A DNA stretch of 7,104 nucleotides. It comes from Mesotoga sp. GTDB taxonomy: Bacteria > Thermotogota > Thermotogae > Petrotogales > Kosmotogaceae. The DNA lies in NCBI GenBank assembly GCA_011620045.1, contig WOZY01000047.1, positions 1-7,104 on the forward strand. Direction: 5' to 3'. Within the stretch, counting starts at the first letter, position 1. Each line of letters opens with the position of its first letter. A program made the position numbers and the translations under genes. Under the pieces are notes generated by a model. The model did not search any database and was not told the DNA's origin. It saw nothing but the letters and a program-made list of their open reading frames with translations. Below are positions 1 to 6,602 of the stretch, piece after piece.

Positions 1-502
1 GCAAAGAGTGATGATTGCTATGGCGCTCGCATGCAGCCCGGAGCTGCTCATTGCCGACGAACCCACTACAGCGCTTGACGTAACTATTCAGGCCCAGGTT
101 TTGGAACTAATGAACGAGTTGAAGGATAAGTTTAACACAGCCACTATAATCATAACGCACGATCTGGGAGTAATCGCCGAAATGTGTGATAGAGTTCTCG
201 TAATGTACGCAGGGCAGATTGTTGAGAGCGGTGACATATTTGACATCTTCGACGAACCCATGCATCCTTACACAAAAGGCCTGATCAACTCAATACCAAA
301 GATTGAGATTTCCAAGAAAGATCAGAAGAAGTTGAGCGTAATAAATGGTTATGTCCCCCATCCGTCGAATTTCCCCAGTGGCTGCAGATTCAGGCCGCGT
401 TGCCCGATGGCATTCGAGAAATGTCTGGAGAAACCGCCGATGATTGAATCCGAAGGCCATCATTCAGTTCGTTGTTGGCTATTCGATGGGGATGATGTGT
501 GA
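1..502 (+). CDS. Oligopeptide/dipeptide-family ABC transporter ATP-binding protein, OppD/DppD type (3' part)
   Basis: This is the C-terminal part of a peptide-family ABC importer ATPase that hydrolyses ATP on the cytoplasmic face of the membrane. The reading frame is open to the left edge, where the first codons give Gln-Arg-Val, the end of the LSGGQ-type signature; the Walker A motif lies outside the window. Visible motifs are Walker B (LLIADEP, about bases 47-67), the D-loop TALD, and the H-loop histidine in ITHDLG. The tail has the MHPYTKGL segment typical of the OppD/OppF C-terminal domain. It then has four cysteines spaced C-x5-C-x6-C-x16-C (bases 383-475), the pattern associated with a [4Fe-4S] cluster in some DppD/OppD proteins. 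The stop TGA overlaps the ATG of the next ATPase gene, so the two are translationally coupled. Being first of the ATPase pair fits the D subunit. The substrate cannot be read from the ATPase; in Thermotogota this family often moves oligosaccharides as well as peptides. The GTG at base 8 is internal, not a start. Confidence 0.93.
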   Translation, partial: QRVMIAMALACSPELLIADEPTTALDVTIQAQVLELMNELKDKFNTATIIITHDLGVIAEMCDRVLVMYAGQIVESGDIFDIFDEPMHPYTKGLINSIPKIEISKKDQKKLSVINGYVPHPSNFPSGCRFRPRCPMAFEKCLEKPPMIESEGHHSVRCWLFDGDDV

Positions 503-1497
503 TGAAGGTTTCCCCAATGGTAGAGATCAAGAACCTGAAGAAATGGTTTCCCATAAAGAGCGGGTTCAGGTCTAGGTCCAATCTGAAGGCGGTAGATGGG
601 GTTGACCTGCATATTCACAGGGGTGAAACTCTTGGGCTGGTTGGAGAATCGGGTTGCGGCAAGACGACCATAGGAAGGACCCTCATTAAGATCTACCAGC
701 CGACAGACGGAGAGTTCCTCTACAGGGGTGAAGGTTCTTCTGAAGGTGGCGTCGACATATTTTCTCTCTCGGAATCAAAAATGAGACCTTTCAGGAGAGA
801 GATACAGATGGTGTTCCAGGATCCCTACGCTTCTCTCAACCCTCGAATAACGGTTCACGATATAATTGCCGAAGGCCTGAGAGTACATTCGGTGGGCAAG
901 AGCAAAGAAGAGAGAAAGTCGATGATAGCCGAAATTCTTGAGAAGGTTGGTCTAAGGCCAGAGTACATGTACCGATACCCTCATGAATTCTCAGGTGGAC
1001 AGAGACAGAGAATTGGGATAGCGAGGTCTATGATCTTGAACCCCGGTCTGGTCATATGTGATGAGCCGGTGTCGGCTCTTGACGTATCCGTTCAAGCTCA
1101 GGTAATAAACCTCCTTGAGGATTTGAAGCACGACTTCGGTCTCACATATCTCTTCATTGCACATGATCTGGCAGTTGTGAAGCACATTTCTGACAGGATA
1201 TCGGTTATGTATCTTGGAAAGATTGTTGAGACCGCTGAAACCGACGAGCTATTTGCTAATCCTCTTCATCCTTACACGCGCGGATTGCTTTCGTCGATCC
1301 CTGTTCCGAATCCTCACATGCGAAAGACCGGAAAGAGGGAGATCGTGAAAGGAGAGATTCCCTCTCCCGTTGATCCGCCTGAAACTTGCAGATTCGTCAA
1401 GAGATGTCCTAAGGCCTTCGACAGATGCTGGAAAGAAAGCCCTTCATTGAAGGAAGTAAGTGATGGTCATTTTGTTTCGTGCTTTCTTTATGATTAA
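502..1497 (+). CDS. Oligopeptide/dipeptide-family ABC transporter ATP-binding protein, OppF/DppF type
   Basis: This is the second ATPase subunit of the peptide-family importer, expected to pair with the upstream OppD-type subunit. It is complete at 331 residues, a normal length for OppF/DppF. Counting from the ATG at 502: Walker A GESGCGKT at 48-55, Q-loop Gln106 in VFQDPY, signature FSGGQ at 163-167, Walker B LVICDEP at 183-189, D-loop SALD at 191-194, and switch His221 in AHDL. The C-terminal domain has LHPYTRGL, then Cys296, Cys302, Cys309 and Cys327 (C-x5-C-x6-C-x17-C), which could hold an iron-sulfur cluster. Three starts are possible. GTG 499 is weak. ATG 502 overlaps the previous stop and suits coupling. 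ATG 517, preceded by AAGG at 505-508 with 8-base spacing, would give the family-like start MVEIKNLKKW. I chose 502 but 517 is nearly as good. It is the last gene of its operon in this direction, since the next gene is convergent. Confidence 0.95.
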   Translation: MKVSPMVEIKNLKKWFPIKSGFRSRSNLKAVDGVDLHIHRGETLGLVGESGCGKTTIGRTLIKIYQPTDGEFLYRGEGSSEGGVDIFSLSESKMRPFRREIQMVFQDPYASLNPRITVHDIIAEGLRVHSVGKSKEERKSMIAEILEKVGLRPEYMYRYPHEFSGGQRQRIGIARSMILNPGLVICDEPVSALDVSVQAQVINLLEDLKHDFGLTYLFIAHDLAVVKHISDRISVMYLGKIVETAETDELFANPLHPYTRGLLSSIPVPNPHMRKTGKREIVKGEIPSPVDPPETCRFVKRCPKAFDRCWKESPSLKEVSDGHFVSCFLYD

Positions 1498-1514
1498 TAG
1501 ATTCTTTAGCAGAA

Positions 1515-1541
1515 GTTCTCGATATGTATGGAGTTGAGAAC
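1515..1541. terminator. Weak hairpin between convergent genes
   Basis: The 61-base gap between the OppF-type gene and the convergent hydrolase contains GTTCTC (1515-1520) and its inverse GAGAAC (1536-1541), a 6-bp perfect stem with possible wobble extension inward. An alternative fold pairs TTGAGA (1534-1539) with TCTCAA (1557-1562). Neither is followed by a T-run on either strand, so this is at best a poor intrinsic terminator or a 3'-end structure shared by the two converging transcripts. Confidence 0.25.
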
Positions 1542-1558
1542 AGATGTAAGCAAGCCTC

Positions 1559-2839
1559 TCAATCAAAAATATAAATCCATGAAAATAGGGCATCTATGAG
1601 ACGACCATCGACATGTCGAAACTCATAGTAATCGTCAGGCGTTGATATCTCGCCCTTTACAGGCATAAAGTAATGATCGAGACCGGGTAGCAGCTGAAAA
1701 TAAACATTCAATCTTGTCCATAGTGCGTTCATGAACATTATGTAGTCCTGAACCGACGATTCGAAATCGGCATCGCCCTGAACAATAAGCACGGGGATTT
1801 CCAGTTCTCTTACAATTTCAATAGGATTCATTCTGTCAAGCTCATAATAGTATCCGGCCGTTGCTGCCAGGACAGGGGCGCCGGGAGGCAGCTTACCGTC
1901 AAGAGCGGTCTGCAGGTAGTCGGTGAGAAGTTTGGTCTGCTGTCCGGTTTCTTTTCCATAGAGCGATCCAATGTATTTCTGTTTGTCAATTATCACCTGC
2001 AGTTCTCTCCTGGCAGGCGTAGCCAGTAAGATAATTCCATCGACCCTGGAGTCTCTGGCGGCGATTGCTGGGGCAACTCTGCCTCCAAGTCCGTGTCCCG
2101 CAAGAAATATTGATGAAACTGAGGGTATTCTCGATGCGGCAGTTATCGCATTGATTACATCTTCTATTACTTCCGTCTCGATACTTGGAGAAGTCTGGGA
2201 CAAACGCTCTCCGAACACGAATGTTCTCTTGTCATAACGAAGAACGGCCACGCCCTGGGTCGCAAGGCCCCAGGCAATCTGCCTGAAGGGTTTGTTAGGA
2301 CCTATTGTAGAATCTCTGTCCATAGCTCCTGAATCATGTATGAGAATTACAAGTGGATACTTGTCAATCTCTTTGGGAACAGTAATTACTGCGGGAAGCC
2401 GGTTCCTATCTTCTCCAATCGTGATTTCGAACTCATCAAATCTGCTCGTATCGATGTACTCGGCAATTGCTCCTGTTTCCAGTGTCGGTTGAACTAGAAA
2501 TGTGTCAACTCTGCCTTGATCATCAACCACTACGTTGAAGTCGATAAACCCTCTCTCAAACTGAGCATGAAAGATGAATACTGTGAATCCTCTTATCTTG
2601 TTCGTCTCGGTTGAGAAAATGAAGAGGTATTCGCCGTATTCCTCCGCAAGCTGCTGAAATTCCTGACTCATGTTTTCGACTGTATAGAGATCTTTCGCCC
2701 TTAGACTTTGCATCTCATAAGCAAGATGATAGTTTCCTCGTAAGAGAAACTGTAGATACCTGTCAGCAAGTACCTCGGATCCAAAAAACATTGTGAAAAC
2801 CAGAAAAACACAAACCCCGACTGATACTATTTTCCTCAA
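1559..2839 (-). CDS. Secreted alpha/beta hydrolase-fold protein with N-terminal DUF3887-like domain; nucleophile Ser replaced by Gly
   Basis: The 426-residue protein starts with a clear signal peptide: MRK, a hydrophobic core to about residue 20, and a cleavage site after VLA at 23-25. It should therefore act outside the cytoplasmic membrane. Residues about 26-118 resemble the DUF3887 domain that precedes many secreted hydrolases. Residues about 135-426 are an alpha/beta hydrolase fold. They include the conserved block DRDSTIGPNKPF at 174-185, LRYDKRT at 200-206, a likely acid Asp358 (in GDAD), and His389 in LDHY. The nucleophile elbow reads GHGLGG at 248-253, where relatives have GHSLGG, so residue 250 (codon GGA, complement of 2090-2092) is Gly instead of Ser. 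A normal esterase or peptidase mechanism is thus doubtful, although acid and histidine remain. The start is TTG at 2839, with GGGAG 9 bases upstream (complement of 2849-2853); the next in-frame Met, residue 17, would destroy the signal peptide. The gene lies downstream of the NatAB-like operon but behind a terminator, so it is probably transcribed separately. Confidence 0.88.
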   Translation of the reverse strand: MRKIVSVGVCVFLVFTMFFGSEVLADRYLQFLLRGNYHLAYEMQSLRAKDLYTVENMSQEFQQLAEEYGEYLFIFSTETNKIRGFTVFIFHAQFERGFIDFNVVVDDQGRVDTFLVQPTLETGAIAEYIDTSRFDEFEITIGEDRNRLPAVITVPKEIDKYPLVILIHDSGAMDRDSTIGPNKPFRQIAWGLATQGVAVLRYDKRTFVFGERLSQTSPSIETEVIEDVINAITAASRIPSVSSIFLAGHGLGGRVAPAIAARDSRVDGIILLATPARRELQVIIDKQKYIGSLYGKETGQQTKLLTDYLQTALDGKLPPGAPVLAATAGYYYELDRMNPIEIVRELEIPVLIVQGDADFESSVQDYIMFMNALWTRLNVYFQLLPGLDHYFMPVKGEISTPDDYYEFRHVDGRLIDALFSWIYIFD

Positions 2840-2848
2840 CCTAGACTT

Positions 2849-2887
2849 CTCCCGACAAATGATTCTGACTATTTATCCCTAACTCAA
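2849..2887 (-). promoter_or_regulatory. Possible weak promoter and ribosome binding site of the hydrolase gene
   Basis: Reading the minus strand, TTGAGT (complement of 2882-2887) is followed after 17 bases by AATCAT (complement of 2859-2864). Each hexamer matches the sigma-A consensus at four of six positions. GGGAG (complement of 2849-2853) then sits 9 bases before the TTG start. A separate promoter is expected because a terminator precedes this gene, but the match is modest; the ribosome binding site is the more secure part. Confidence 0.28.
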
Positions 2888-2911
2888 TGATAAACCATAG
2901 ACCTTGATTGG

Positions 2912-2942
2912 TGAAATTAAAAGGAGGGCATGTGCCTCCTTT
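2912..2942 (-). terminator. Rho-independent terminator of the NatAB-like operon
   Basis: An 8-bp perfect stem, AAAGGAGG against CCTCCTTT (2920-2927 and 2935-2942), closes a 7-base loop. On the minus strand the stem runs into TTTTAATTT, a T-rich tail. It lies about 34 bases past the stop of the permease gene (2976), the right place to end that transcript. On the plus strand the run after the stem is only TTTG, so termination should be directional. Confidence 0.8.
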
Positions 2943-2975
2943 GTCTGCAATATCTGAAGATTTCCAGGTAATCAG

Positions 2976-4163
2976 TTAAGCTCCCGAACTGTCCATGATC
3001 TTCTCGCTGTTGAAGACTCTAGTAAGAAAATAGATGAACAATGATACATAAACGAGGTTGCTCGCAAGCATGAGGGAGAATCTCGAAACGACAAAACTGG
3101 CGGTAATGATATCCTTCATAACGAAGATCGAGTTTATGAAAGGGACCAAGTAGAGAAGGGGATTATCTGGAGATTCCATCTGCATAGTTGCAACTCCCAG
3201 TACTATTGCCATAATATATATGGGCATTACATAACCGCTCCCCTCTTTCATATTTCTTGCTAAGGAGCCAAGTAGAACAATTAAGGAGGCTGCAAGCCCA
3301 GACATTGTCATCAGTGTAATGAAGAGACCGAAAAGAGTTGTGGCTGACAGAGATGAAAAATTGAGCTCACCACCCCCAAAAGCAGGTCCTCCAACTTTGA
3401 AAGCGATCATCAGGCCGATGAAGGTGAATATGCTGTTCAAGATCGCAATAGTCATTACATACAGAATCTTCCCTGCTGCAATTGATGATCTCGACACCTG
3501 ATTAACAAGCAGTACAGGCATACTTCCTCTCTCTTTTTCGCCCGCAGTTGTGTCGAGGCCTATATTCATGGATCCGGCGAAGACATAAATGAGCAGGAGG
3601 TATGGGATCAATGTGGCCAGCAGCTCAGTTCCCCGAGATTCTTCCGGCGCAACATCTCTTTTCTCTACACTTATGAGAGTGAGATCTTCGAGTGTCAATC
3701 CATGTTCGAGAAGTTTTTCCGAAAGAAGCAGGGATGAATACGACGACAGGGCATTCTGAACTATTTGAGCCCCGTACGAAGAACCTCTTGAAGTTGAATT
3801 GTAGAAGAGACGGGCATCTATCTTCTCTCCATCACGAACTCTTTCCGCGGCATCTGCGGGAAACTCTACCATGATTGAGTTCTCCTGGTTTCTAACCGAT
3901 TCTTCGCTAAGATTTTCGTCAATTACAAATGAGAACATCTGATCTAGAAAACTCAAGAACCTCGCATCGGGCAAATTAATTATCTTCAGCTTGTAGACTG
4001 TGTTCTCGTAGGTTCTGGTTTGGGATGTAGACACTGTGTTCATTACGAGGAAGATCACTGGCATGATCAACATCGGCAAAATCAGAACTGCGAAGACAGT
4101 TCTTGCGTCCTTGAATATATTCTTGAGTTCCTTTCGAAAGATAATTAGAGCATCCCTAAACAA
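2976..4163 (-). CDS. ABC-2 type transporter permease, NatB-like
   Basis: This is the membrane subunit of a two-gene ABC exporter, 395 residues and complete. The topology matches the NatB/ABC-2 family. The first membrane segment is at about 22-44. A large extracytoplasmic domain follows at about 45-178. Further segments are near 180-203, 232-255, 276-299, 311-328 and 362-382. After the second segment comes the cytoplasmic motif GEKERGS at 208-214, typical of NatB-like permeases and probably the contact with the ATPase. The start is TTG at 4163, supported by AAGGGGTG ending 7 bases upstream (complement of 4171-4178); an ATG at 4153 is out of frame and stops at once. The gene overlaps the end of the ATPase gene by 8 bases, so the two are coupled. 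Characterised NatAB of Bacillus subtilis exports sodium, but related pairs move other substrates. The family call is firm and the substrate is not known. Confidence 0.9.
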   Translation of the reverse strand: MFRDALIIFRKELKNIFKDARTVFAVLILPMLIMPVIFLVMNTVSTSQTRTYENTVYKLKIINLPDARFLSFLDQMFSFVIDENLSEESVRNQENSIMVEFPADAAERVRDGEKIDARLFYNSTSRGSSYGAQIVQNALSSYSSLLLSEKLLEHGLTLEDLTLISVEKRDVAPEESRGTELLATLIPYLLLIYVFAGSMNIGLDTTAGEKERGSMPVLLVNQVSRSSIAAGKILYVMTIAILNSIFTFIGLMIAFKVGGPAFGGGELNFSSLSATTLFGLFITLMTMSGLAASLIVLLGSLARNMKEGSGYVMPIYIMAIVLGVATMQMESPDNPLLYLVPFINSIFVMKDIITASFVVSRFSLMLASNLVYVSLFIYFLTRVFNSEKIMDSSGA

Positions 4164-4905
4164 TCTCGATCACCCCTTCTCTGTCGGCAATCCTAAAGAA
4201 CACGTCTTCAAGATTGTCTTCACCAAACTTCTCATAGAGCCCTTCAAGAGTGTCGTCTTCGACAAGCCTGCCCTTGAAGATAATTCCAACTCTATTGCAT
4301 AGCTTTTCGGCAACAGACATGATGTGAGTGGAGATGATTATGGTCTTTCCCTGGTCGCGGTAGTCTTTGAGAAAGTCGGTAACTGTTCTTGCCGTAAGGA
4401 TATCCAGACCGTTTGTGGGTTCATCAAAGATTATGACTTCGGGATCATGAATAAGGCTGACTGCGATCGCAGCCTTTTGCTTCATTCCTGTAGAGAGCTT
4501 TCCAATTCTCTTGTCAAGGAAGTCATTCATATCAAGATATTCTGAAAGTTCCTTTGTCCGGTTAGAGATATCTGTGTCCCTCATATGACTGAGCTCGCCA
4601 TAGAATCTAAGCAGTTCCTTTGGTGTAAGGTTTCCTGATAGTTTCATATCGCTTGTAAGGAAACCTATTCTCTTCCGAACTTCTGTGGGCCGAACTACGC
4701 AGTCGAATCCCATTACGCTTGTCTTTCCACTGTCTGGCTTTAGAAGAGTAGAGATAATTCTGAGGGTTGTAGTCTTTCCAGCACCATTTGGCCCTAGAAG
4801 GCCATAAATGCTTTTTGGCTCGGCGGAAAAGCTCAACGAATCGACTGCTACCACCTTTTTTCTTCGACTTTCGAAAGTCTTTGTGATTTTCTCAACCTTA
4901 ACCAT
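4156..4905 (-). CDS. ABC transporter ATP-binding protein, NatA-like
   Basis: This is the cytoplasmic ATPase partner of the downstream permease, 249 residues, a usual length for NatA/CcmA-type ATPases. Motifs in order: Walker A GPNGAGKTT at 38-46, signature LSTGMKQK at 137-144, Walker B VIIFDEP at 157-163, D-loop NGLD at 165-168, and H-loop His194 in STHIM. The usual Q-loop glutamine is absent; the region reads GFLTSDMKL at 81-89, as in NatA-type proteins whose equivalent segment is GFLT-like, so this is a subfamily trait and not damage. The start ATG at 4905 has a full AGGAGG (complement of 4912-4917) with 6-base spacing. It is the first gene of the minus-strand operon, and its stop TAG overlaps the TTG start of the permease by 8 bases. 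It faces the TldD operon across a 266-base divergent region. Export is the expected direction because there is no substrate-binding protein. Confidence 0.93.
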   Translation of the reverse strand: MVKVEKITKTFESRRKKVVAVDSLSFSAEPKSIYGLLGPNGAGKTTTLRIISTLLKPDSGKTSVMGFDCVVRPTEVRKRIGFLTSDMKLSGNLTPKELLRFYGELSHMRDTDISNRTKELSEYLDMNDFLDKRIGKLSTGMKQKAAIAVSLIHDPEVIIFDEPTNGLDILTARTVTDFLKDYRDQGKTIIISTHIMSVAEKLCNRVGIIFKGRLVEDDTLEGLYEKFGEDNLEDVFFRIADREGVIEIV

Positions 4906-4946
4906 TTTTTGCCTCCTAATTACGGTTGTTTCAGGGTATAGAATAA

Positions 4947-4969
4947 CACTCTATTGTTAATGTAGAGTG
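4947..4969. promoter_or_regulatory. Inverted repeat CACTCTA-N9-TAGAGTG in the leader of the NatA-like gene
   Basis: Seven bases, CACTCTA (4947-4953), are repeated exactly in inverted form as TAGAGTG (4963-4969) across a 9-base spacer. The site lies about 42 bases before the start codon of the NatA-like gene and downstream of its best promoter candidate. It could be an operator or an mRNA hairpin. It shares the ACTCTA/TAGAGT half-site with the palindrome at 5105-5116 near the divergent TldD gene. The repeat is seen directly; its function is inferred. Confidence 0.4.
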
Positions 4970-5020
4970 AATAAATAAGAATTGTGAAAAAATATTTCAT
5001 TTTAGCAGGGAGATTGATTA

Positions 5021-5052
5021 ATTATATTCACTACAGAATTCATTTATTTCAA
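5021..5052 (-). promoter_or_regulatory. Candidate promoter of the NatAB-like operon
   Basis: On the minus strand TTGAAA (complement of 5047-5052) is followed by AATATAAT. The spacing is 18 bases to AATATA (complement of 5023-5028), or 20 to the perfect TATAAT (complement of 5021-5026). The predicted leader is about 110 bases and would contain the inverted repeat at 4947-4969. The -35 hexamer is the same six bases as the one used in the opposite direction. Confidence 0.4.
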
Positions 5053-5075
5053 TCCTAGAAGAATTATAGTATAAT
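5047..5075 (+). promoter_or_regulatory. Candidate sigma-A promoter of the tldD operon
   Basis: A perfect -10 box TATAAT (5070-5075) is preceded by TTTCAA (5047-5052) with 17-base spacing; the -35 matches three of six consensus positions. Transcription would start near 5082, giving a leader of about 90 bases that contains the 12-base palindrome at 5105-5116. The -10 is convincing and the -35 is weak. Confidence 0.5.
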
Positions 5076-5104
5076 TTGTCACAAGGAATCCACTCAGAAA
5101 TCTT

Positions 5105-5116
5105 AGAGTCGACTCT
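5105..5116. promoter_or_regulatory. Perfect 12-base palindrome AGAGTCGACTCT in the tldD leader
   Basis: AGAGTCGACTCT is fully self-complementary and sits about 25 bases downstream of the predicted transcription start of tldD, a position where a repressor could block elongation. A smaller inverted repeat, GTTTA (5126-5130) and TAAAC (5139-5143), follows. The half-site AGAGT/ACTCT also forms the repeat at 4947-4969. Operator function is an inference. Confidence 0.35.
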
Positions 5117-5160
5117 TCCGAGAAGGTTTACTTAGAGATAAACAAAATATGCATTCCATT

Positions 5161-5166
5161 AGGAGG
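5161..5166 (+). promoter_or_regulatory. Ribosome binding site of tldD
   Basis: AGGAGG lies 5 bases before the ATG at 5172 and fixes that start. Confidence 0.85.
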
Positions 5167-5171
5167 TTCAG

Positions 5172-6602
5172 ATGAAGGTAGAAGATTCGAGATATCTCAA
5201 CGATAAACGTGACTTGATGAAGAAACTTGTGCGTTCTCTGGAACGTGACTTTCCTTACGTTTCAGTTCTCGGCACAGATGTCAGGGGTAAACAGTACCAG
5301 GTGATGACAACTGGGATTAGCGTGAACGATTCGAGATGGTCCGAAAGAGGGTTCGTACTAAGGATTCATGATGGAAGAGGTTGCTTTGAATTGTCGTTTA
5401 ATGAAATGGGGAATCAATCAGTTGAAGAGATTGTCAAGTATGTCGGGAGAAAGCTTTCTGCATTCAGGAAAAGTATGAATGAGAAAAGTCTAGATGCTTC
5501 AGCAGTATCGATGTTCGAAGAAGAGGAATCAAAACTCTGTTTCAATGACGAAGTTGGAATTCTTCCGGGTTCTCTCTCGGCAGGAGAGATAATCGATAGA
5601 CTGTCTTCTTTTAAGGATCGGGCTCACGAACTCTCCGATGAAGTAGTAAAAGTAATGGCCCTTATGGAAAACGTGCAAGTGAGTAAGCTCTTCATTTCTT
5701 CCAGGAAGGAGCTCTCACAATCCTACATCTGGTCTCAAGGATATTTGTACGTCGTTGCCAGAAGAAACAAGAGGACCAAGTATAGTATGAAAGGTTTTTC
5801 GGGACTGAAGGGTCTGGAGATTCTGGACGAGATGGAAGCATTCGTCGGGAAAGTTGTCGAGAATGCTCGACTCCTGCTCTCTGCCGAGAGAATAGATCCA
5901 GGTGAGTACGATGTAATTTGCTCGCCAGATGTTGCAGGACTGATTGCTCATGAGGCTTTCGGACACGGAGTCGAAATGGACATGTTTGTGAAGGGGAGGG
6001 CAAAGGCCGTCGAGTATTTAGGAAAGAGGGTTGCGTCTGAGTTAGTTACGATGCATGACGGTGCGGCTGGTGTAAGAGAAGTTTCATCTTACGCATTTGA
6101 TGATGAAGGCAGCCTGGCAAAGGACACAGTGATAATAGAAAACGGGATTCTCAAGAGAGGAATTTCAGATTTGATTTCTGCATCTGTTCTTGGAACTGAG
6201 CCGACCGGCAACGGTAAGAGGGAATCGTTTGAGAGAAAAGCATATGCACGCATGACCAACACATATTTCTCTCCGGGAAAAGATGATCTAAAAGAAATGA
6301 TCGAATCAATAGATTATGGTTTTCTTCTTGAAGACTATTACAGTGGAATGGAGGATCCCAAAAACTGGGGGATTCAGTGTGTAATAGCCTACGGACGCGA
6401 GATTAAGAAAAGCCAGTTCACGGGTCGCATCGTATCTCCAGTAATGATGACAGGATATGTACCTTCATTGCTGAAGTCGATTTCCATGGTATCTGGAGAT
6501 TTTAAGCTCTCTGGAACGGGAGCCTGCGGTAAAGGTCACAAGGAGTTCGCCAAAGTCTCTGCGGGTGGACCATATATTAAGGCAAGAGCGAGGTTGGGAT
6601 AA
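5172..6602 (+). CDS. tldD: TldD-type zinc metallopeptidase (TldD/PmbA family)
   Basis: This is a complete 476-residue cytoplasmic protease, close to the length of E. coli TldD (about 480). The catalytic motif HEAFGH at 260-265 is the HExxxH signature of this family: His260 and His265 as zinc ligands, Glu261 as catalytic base. The third ligand is most likely Cys452 in GTGACGKGHK, matching the conserved C-terminal Gly-Cys-Gly region of TldD. Other family landmarks are ARMTNTYFSPG at 359-369 and the final AGGPYIKARA. In characterised systems TldD carries the active site and works as a heterodimer with the inactive paralogue TldE/PmbA, degrading unfolded peptides such as CcdA and trimming the leader of microcin B17. 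The following gene, overlapping by one base, is the likely partner. No peptide precursor gene is visible here, so a role in peptide maturation is not supported by this context. Confidence 0.94.
   Translation: MKVEDSRYLNDKRDLMKKLVRSLERDFPYVSVLGTDVRGKQYQVMTTGISVNDSRWSERGFVLRIHDGRGCFELSFNEMGNQSVEEIVKYVGRKLSAFRKSMNEKSLDASAVSMFEEEESKLCFNDEVGILPGSLSAGEIIDRLSSFKDRAHELSDEVVKVMALMENVQVSKLFISSRKELSQSYIWSQGYLYVVARRNKRTKYSMKGFSGLKGLEILDEMEAFVGKVVENARLLLSAERIDPGEYDVICSPDVAGLIAHEAFGHGVEMDMFVKGRAKAVEYLGKRVASELVTMHDGAAGVREVSSYAFDDEGSLAKDTVIIENGILKRGISDLISASVLGTEPTGNGKRESFERKAYARMTNTYFSPGKDDLKEMIESIDYGFLLEDYYSGMEDPKNWGIQCVIAYGREIKKSQFTGRIVSPVMMTGYVPSLLKSISMVSGDFKLSGTGACGKGHKEFAKVSAGGPYIKARARLG

Larger units (their letters stand above)
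4906..5171. other. Divergent intergenic control region between NatA-like gene and tldD
   Basis: This 266-base, clearly AT-rich gap holds both ribosome binding sites, the two back-to-back promoter candidates that share the hexamer at 5047-5052, and the inverted repeats at 4947-4969 and 5105-5116. I see no small ORF with a ribosome binding site and no recognisable riboswitch or tRNA in it. Confidence 0.7.

Noticed and set aside
2780..2839. Lipoprotein reading of the hydrolase N-terminus (Cys at residue 10)
   Set aside because: The cysteine is inside the hydrophobic core and too early, with no lipobox before it; a signal peptidase I site after VLA fits better.
4640..4670. Damaged Q-loop in the NatA-like ATPase
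   Set aside because: NatA-type ATPases commonly have a GFLT-like segment in place of the usual glutamine, and all other motifs are intact.
1559..4905. The NatAB-like pair plus hydrolase as a new three-gene export-and-modification system
   Set aside because: The terminator at 2912-2942 breaks the unit and nothing in the hydrolase points to the exporter; only conserved gene order in other genomes could revive this idea.
5082..5160. A riboswitch in the tldD leader
   Set aside because: The predicted leader is short, with only small stems and no conserved core I can recognise.
5692..6003. A 103-codon open frame on the minus strand inside tldD, and a shorter overlapping one
   Set aside because: Both lie opposite the most conserved part of tldD, including HExxxH, and I recognised no protein family in either.
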